A stretch of DNA of 64,000 bases from Streptomyces sp. B1I3 (GTDB lineage: Bacteria; Actinomycetota; Actinomycetes; Streptomycetales; Streptomycetaceae). The DNA lies in NCBI RefSeq assembly GCF_030816615.1, contig NZ_JAUSYD010000001.1, positions 992,001 to 1,056,000 of the forward strand, written 5' to 3'. The notes under the pieces were generated by a model. The model worked only from the letters and a program-made list of their open reading frames with translations. It was not told the DNA's origin and made no database searches. Shown here piece after piece: positions 60,458 to 64,000 of this stretch. Positions within the stretch are counted from its first letter, which is position 1; every line of letters starts with the position of its first letter. Made by a program: the position numbers and the translations under genes.

Positions 60458-61468
60458 ATGTCCCCCCAGCACCCCGCTTCCGGCGCGAACGCGGCGGCCG
60501 CCGCCGCCCCCGGCGTACAGGAGGCCCCATCGTCGTCTCCGGCCTCCGCGCCTGCCGAGGAGGCACCGAGCCCGGCTGCCGCTTCCGAGGCGAAGCACGC
60601 CGCCACCCCGGACGGTGAAACCGCCGCCACCCCGGACGGTGAGACCGCCGACCCGGACGGTGAGACCGCCACCCCGCCCCCGGCCGCCGCCCGGACCACC
60701 GGGGCGCCCGAGGAGGGTGCCGGCGTGGCGACGGCCGCCGCGACGGGGCCGGGCACCACGACCGGCACCGGAGCCGACGGAGGACGCCCCCGCACGCCGA
60801 TCCTGGCGGGGGCCGCCCTCGTGGGCGCTGCCTTGATCGCCATACCCCTGCTGCTGATCGGGAGCGCGAACGACGAGGGACACCACGACACCGGCAAGGG
60901 GCAGGCGGCGGCGGGGGCGGACACCGTCCTCCACCCGAACTCCGCTCCGGCGGCCCTCGAGGACTACGTGGCCGTGAAGCCCAGTTCGTCGCCGAGCAAG
61001 AAGAAGCCGAAGAAGGCGGAGACCCCCGCGGCCGCCGCCCCCGTGCCGGCCGTGCCCGCACCGGAGCCCAAGAAGACGAGCAGCCCTCCCGAGAAGAAGC
61101 CCGAGCCCACGGCCACGCCCAGGCCCAAGGCGGCGCCGAAGCCGGACTGGACCGCCACCACCGTCGCCGCGCCCAGCGTCATCGAGGTCAACCAGGCCTG
61201 GACCACCAATCGCATCCGCATGGTCATGCAGCCCGACGGCAACCTCGTCGTCCTCAACGAACAGGGCAAGCCCATCTGGGCGTCGATGACCTTCGGCGAG
61301 AACCACCGTGCGATCTTCCAGCCCGACGGCAACCTCGTCATCCACAACGGTGACGACCGCCCGATCTGGGCCTCCAAGACCCACGACTACGCAGGTGCCC
61401 AACTGGTGCTGCGAGCCGACGCCAAGGTGGTCATCGTGCACAACGGCCGAGTCGTCTGGTCGACCTGA
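60458..61468 (+). CDS. membrane-anchored bulb-type (GNA-like) mannose-binding lectin
   Basis: A 336-residue protein. An Ala/Pro-rich cytosolic part includes four DGETA repeats (about 51-72). A transmembrane helix lies at about 114-136 (ILAGAALVGAALIAIPLLLI). A Lys/Pro-rich linker (about 170-220) with KKKPKK and PPEKKPEP leads to a bulb-type lectin domain (about 225-336). It has two QPDGNLV motifs and a third, altered LRADAKVVI, so two of three mannose sites look canonical. The domain order equals that of the ricin-type lectin gene at 57833 although the lectin fold differs. GGAGGAG supports the ATG at 60458. Role in the T7SS context is unknown; cell-wall or host-glycan attachment is possible. 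Confidence 0.86.
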   Translation: MSPQHPASGANAAAAAAPGVQEAPSSSPASAPAEEAPSPAAASEAKHAATPDGETAATPDGETADPDGETATPPPAAARTTGAPEEGAGVATAAATGPGTTTGTGADGGRPRTPILAGAALVGAALIAIPLLLIGSANDEGHHDTGKGQAAAGADTVLHPNSAPAALEDYVAVKPSSSPSKKKPKKAETPAAAAPVPAVPAPEPKKTSSPPEKKPEPTATPRPKAAPKPDWTATTVAAPSVIEVNQAWTTNRIRMVMQPDGNLVVLNEQGKPIWASMTFGENHRAIFQPDGNLVIHNGDDRPIWASKTHDYAGAQLVLRADAKVVIVHNGRVVWST

Positions 61469-61481
61469 CGCCGAGCGGCGG

Positions 61482-61533
61482 CGCGCCGGGCCGCCCGTCT
61501 GCCGGCGGCCGCGCTCGCGTGCCGCCCGGCGCG
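61482..61533. terminator. bidirectional terminator between the lectin and SDR genes
   Basis: CGCGCCGGGC (61482-61491) is the perfect complement of 61524-61533; the 32-nt loop contains a further CCGCC/GGCGG pair. It starts 14 bases after the lectin stop and ends 14 bases before the convergent SDR stop. Confidence 0.7.
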
Positions 61534-61546
61534 TGAGCGCGGCCCG

Positions 61547-62347
61547 TCACTGGTCGCCGGAGCCTGGTTCGGCCATCTTCCGGTGGGCTTCGCCCTTGAG
61601 CTTGTCGGGCAGCACCTTGCCGGCGAGCCCCTGCGCCTTGGTCCTGGCGGAGCCGGTGACGGTCTTCTCCTTTCCGGCGAAGAGGGCGTCCAGGGCTTGC
61701 CTCGCGACCTGGGCCGGGTCGTCCTTGTCCTGTTGACCGATACGCGTGTCGTCCATGTCGGCACGGTGGAAGAAGTCGGTCTCGGTGGGCCCGGGCATGA
61801 ACGAGGTGAGGGTGATCCCGGTGTCCTCGAGCTCGTTCTGCAGTGCTTGGGTGAATGACTGCAGGAACGACTTGGAGGCGTTGTACACCGCCTGGAAGGA
61901 GCCGGGCATGGTGGAGGCGATGGAGGACGTGACGAGGATGCGCCCCTCGTCCCGGGCCGCCATGTCGCGCACCACGTACTTGGCCAGTTGCACGGTCGAG
62001 CGGACGTTGAGGTCGATGATCTCCAGTTCGTCCGCGAGATCGTTCTCCCGGAACGCGCCCCCGTGTCCGACCCCGGCGTTCAGGACGACCACGTCGAGGG
62101 GCCGCCCCGGCGTCGTGGCCGTGACGAACAGGGCCTCCGTCTGCTGGGGGACACGGAGGTCCGCCGTGACGGTCTCGACGACGGCGGCGCCCGCCGCGCG
62201 GATCTCCCGAGCCGCCTGGTGGAGCCTCGTCTCGTCCTCGGCGTTGATGACGAGGTCGTAGCCGCGTTCGGCCAGTTGCCTGGGCACCTCGAGACCGATG
62301 CCGCTGGAGGCGCCGGTGACGAGGGCGAGAGGTCTCGTACTGCTCAT
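61547..62347 (-). CDS. short-chain dehydrogenase/reductase (SDR)
   Basis: A 266-residue classical SDR. The NAD(P) motif TGASSGIG is at 11-18 and the NAG motif at 90-92. The catalytic residues are Asn114, Ser141 or Ser142, Tyr155 and Lys159 (YNASK). Substrate is unknown. A C-terminal extension of about 40 residues (KTVTGSARTKAQGLAGKVL in part) resembles a small group of SDRs annotated DltE-like or YqjQ-like. The ATG has AAAGGCG upstream. A pair of 16-bp direct repeats lies 105-141 bases upstream and may be its operator. Confidence 0.88.
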   Translation of the reverse strand: MSSTRPLALVTGASSGIGLEVPRQLAERGYDLVINAEDETRLHQAAREIRAAGAAVVETVTADLRVPQQTEALFVTATTPGRPLDVVVLNAGVGHGGAFRENDLADELEIIDLNVRSTVQLAKYVVRDMAARDEGRILVTSSIASTMPGSFQAVYNASKSFLQSFTQALQNELEDTGITLTSFMPGPTETDFFHRADMDDTRIGQQDKDDPAQVARQALDALFAGKEKTVTGSARTKAQGLAGKVLPDKLKGEAHRKMAEPGSGDQ

Positions 62348-62451
62348 GATGTCGCCTTTCGGGCAGGGGTGGGACGGGGTGCGGACACGGCGTCATGACC
62401 CGGTTGAAACGGCGGCCCTCGGGGAGGGGCAGGTACGCGCGCACCCGGTGT

Positions 62452-62488
62452 GAACACTCATCTCACCGAGGCGAACACTCACCTCACC
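62452..62488. promoter_or_regulatory. tandem 16-bp direct repeats, 21-bp period, upstream of the SDR gene
   Basis: GAACACTCATCTCACC (62452-62467) and GAACACTCACCTCACC (62473-62488) differ at one base and start 21 bases apart, two DNA helix turns. A dimeric activator or repressor could bind both on one face. The second includes TCACCTCAC, a motif also present near the adjoining ligase gene. Confidence 0.6.
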
Positions 62489-62516
62489 CGATGCACATGT
62501 GGCGGCGGTCCACGTG

Positions 62517-63617
62517 TCAGTCCGCTGTTGTGTCGGCGATGATCAGATCGGTCACCGCCTTCAGACCTCCTTCTCCGAGTGCCCGGCGCTGGCGGTCGGC
62601 CGGTGTGCCCTGCTGCAGGAGACGGTGCACGAGTGAGGTGAGTTCCCGGGTGTCTCCTGTCGCGTCCAGCGACGGCGCGATGTGCTCCATCAGGCGCGCG
62701 ACCGCGTCACCGGCGCTGATGCGTTCACCTGTCGCAGTGATCAGGTGGCCGCTGAGGCCGTGTCGCGCAGCGTGCCAGGTCGCGGCCTGGAGCACTTCAG
62801 GGAGGAACCGGGGCGTGGGCGTTCCCGCGTCGGTTTCCCGCATGGCGGTGGCCACGAGTGCGCGTACGATGCCGGCGAACATGACCGCTTCGTCAGCTCG
62901 TAGCTGGACGTCGCAGCACCGGACTTCGACGGTCGGGTAGCGGTCGGACAGCTGGGCCTGCCAGTACAGCTGTCCGGTGTCGCGAATGATCCCGCTCCGC
63001 ATGAGCGTCTGGATCCGCCTGGCCGCGTCTGCGGCGTCTTCGAAGGCGGGCGGCGGGCCGCTGACGGGCCAGCGGTTGAAGATGACGGTGCGCCAGCTGG
63101 CGAATCCCGTGTCCTGCCCGTCCCACAGCGGCGAGTTCGCCGACATGGCGATGAGGACGGGGAGCCAGCCCCGCAGGCGGTTCATCACCGCCACACCGGC
63201 TTCCCGGTCCGGCACCGACGCGTGCACGTGCATGCCGTTGATCAACTGCTCGGCCACCAGCTGAGGCGCCTGTGACCGCAAGGCCCGGTAGCGCGCCTCC
63301 CCGGTCACGGGAGCGGACGAGTCACCACGGCGGGGTGGGGTGCCGCAGGCCGCCAGACGACAGCCCTGTGCTTCGGCAGCGGCACCGGCGGCGAGTCGCA
63401 GGCGCAGCAGGTGCCCGCCGACCTCCTCCAGCTCTGCGCAGACAGGCGTGGCCACCTCGACCTGCACCTGCAGGAGCTCCGGCTGCAGTTCGTCCTCACC
63501 GAGGATCGCCCCAGCTCCGGCGGCAGCTCGCACCTGGTCCCCCGCGGCGACCGGCAACCCGGTCTCCGAGTCGAGCAGCAGGTATTCCTCTTCCACTCCG
63601 ATGGTGACCGGTTCCAT
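62517..63617 (-). CDS. YbdK-like carboxylate-amine ligase (glutamate-cysteine ligase family 2)
   Basis: A 366-residue enzyme of the GCS2 family. It opens with [12 protein letters not shown], the ATP/metal-binding start of the family, and has QVEVATPVC (about 50-60), the [10 protein letters not shown] metal motif (about 127-136), NSPLWDG and EVRCCDVQL. Such proteins ligate glutamate to cysteine or another amine with ATP; the E. coli YbdK is only weakly glutamate-cysteine ligase active. Actinobacteria make mycothiol and ergothioneine, so a substrate linked to ergothioneine or another thiol is possible. The start ATG at 63617 is chosen because it gives the conserved [11 protein letters not shown]; it has no clear ribosome site. 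Confidence 0.87.
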   Translation of the reverse strand: MEPVTIGVEEEYLLLDSETGLPVAAGDQVRAAAGAGAILGEDELQPELLQVQVEVATPVCAELEEVGGHLLRLRLAAGAAAEAQGCRLAACGTPPRRGDSSAPVTGEARYRALRSQAPQLVAEQLINGMHVHASVPDREAGVAVMNRLRGWLPVLIAMSANSPLWDGQDTGFASWRTVIFNRWPVSGPPPAFEDAADAARRIQTLMRSGIIRDTGQLYWQAQLSDRYPTVEVRCCDVQLRADEAVMFAGIVRALVATAMRETDAGTPTPRFLPEVLQAATWHAARHGLSGHLITATGERISAGDAVARLMEHIAPSLDATGDTRELTSLVHRLLQQGTPADRQRRALGEGGLKAVTDLIIADTTAD

Positions 63618-63871
63618 CGGGTCAGTGTCAGGGCTCGCCCCATGGGATCGGCGCACGACACGGCCTCACCGGGCAACCGGTGAGCCGACGAAAGGGAGAC
63701 ACATCTCCGGTGCAGAACGCTCGGCATCGGCATCAGCGGGACTCGGTTCAGGCAGTTCGTGCGCGAGCACCCTGCGGGGGCGGGGTGAGGTGACCGACCG
63801 TCCAGGCGGATGAGTGGCTCGCCAGGGCCGGACAGAGCCGACAGGGCCGGCATGGGCGGCCGGGCATGGCT
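63618..63871. promoter_or_regulatory. gap upstream of the carboxylate-amine ligase gene
   Basis: A 254-base non-coding gap. GTGAGGTGA lies at 63785-63793 in plus orientation, about 170 bases before the ligase start. It matches the half of the SDR-side repeats. Nothing else was recognised. Confidence 0.4.
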
Positions 63872-64000
63872 TCACCTCACGTGCTTCACCTCACCGGCGG
63901 CAGGGCCGACGAGGACGCGCTCGCCCCTCCGGCAGCGCACCACGTCGGCCGCGAAGCCGCCCAGCTCCGCCTCGGCGAGGAAGTCGGACAGCGGCGAACG
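63872..64000 (-). CDS. 3' end of an unidentified gene (runs off the right edge)
   Basis: The last 42 codons and stop of a minus-strand gene that begins beyond the window. The frame has almost exclusively G or C at third positions, as real genes here do, and reads a soluble C-terminus (LAEAELGGFAADVV, then RRGERVLVGPAAGEV). I do not recognise the family. Its last codons contain two copies of GTGAGGTGAAGC-type sequence (63872-63894), so an overlapping regulatory site is possible. Confidence 0.6.
   Translation of the reverse strand, partial: RSPLSDFLAEAELGGFAADVVRCRRGERVLVGPAAGEVKHVR

Noticed and set aside
16240..61468. T7SS locus as an integrated mobile element
   Set aside because: No integrase, transposase, tRNA boundary or direct terminal repeats were found; base and codon composition match the flanks.

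Overview
The window is high-GC actinobacterial DNA and almost certainly comes from a Streptomyces chromosome. The signs are strong G/C preference at third codon positions, GTG and TTG starts behind GGAGG-type ribosome sites, GC-only hairpin terminators, CebR-type palindromes and a Streptomyces-style type VII secretion (T7SS) locus. No rRNA, tRNA, insertion sequence, integrase or CRISPR array was seen.

Layout. (1) 602-7353, minus strand: a translationally coupled signalling pair. It consists of a soluble poly-HAMP hybrid histidine kinase and an ANTAR-GAF-PAS-PP2C phosphatase. (2) 7858-16100: a secreted cellulose and plant-polysaccharide set. A clan-A glycoside hydrolase with CBM2 is divergent from an AA10 lytic polysaccharide monooxygenase (LPMO); a PQQ-type sugar dehydrogenase with CBM2 and a GH9-CBM3c-CBM2 cellulase follow. 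Two CebR operators lie between the divergent genes, and one overlaps a readable -35/-10 promoter. A seven-copy 41-bp tandem array lies in front of the GH9 gene. (3) 16240-61468: a T7SS region of about 45 kb. It carries eccB, eccD, eccC, mycP, a beta-helix/EccA-like ATPase, two small WXG100-type proteins, an AAWKG-type coiled-coil protein, a YbaB/EbfC-like protein and helper proteins. It also carries one 21.6-kb gene for a 7,211-residue putative secreted effector. Two paralogous T7SS-associated proteins lie near its two ends, and two membrane-anchored lectins of different lectin family but similar architecture sit at the right end. (4) 61547-64000: a short-chain dehydrogenase, a YbdK-like carboxylate-amine ligase and the 3' end of an unidentified gene. 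Recurring GTGAGGTGA motifs occur in this block.

How it works together. EccB, EccC and EccD would form the membrane export machine, with MycP as its protease. The beta-helix/AAA+ protein is the likely counterpart of EccA. The long minus-strand operon from 45102 down to 16240 supplies small Esx-like substrates or chaperones and the giant effector. In several gaps it contains GC hairpins that may grade expression. No eccE was found.

The most unusual object is the giant protein. In my reading it contains only three cysteines. One is in an intact OTU-protease motif. The other two are in separate modules where a His-Gly lies 46-47 residues before the Cys, as in clan CD peptidases. It also has an HExxH metallopeptidase motif, two OTU-like segments that lost the Cys, an OmpA-like segment and three evenly spaced PPPY motifs. 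This looks like a multi-enzyme T7SS effector that is largely uncharacterised. All functional statements are from motif reading; no database search was possible.
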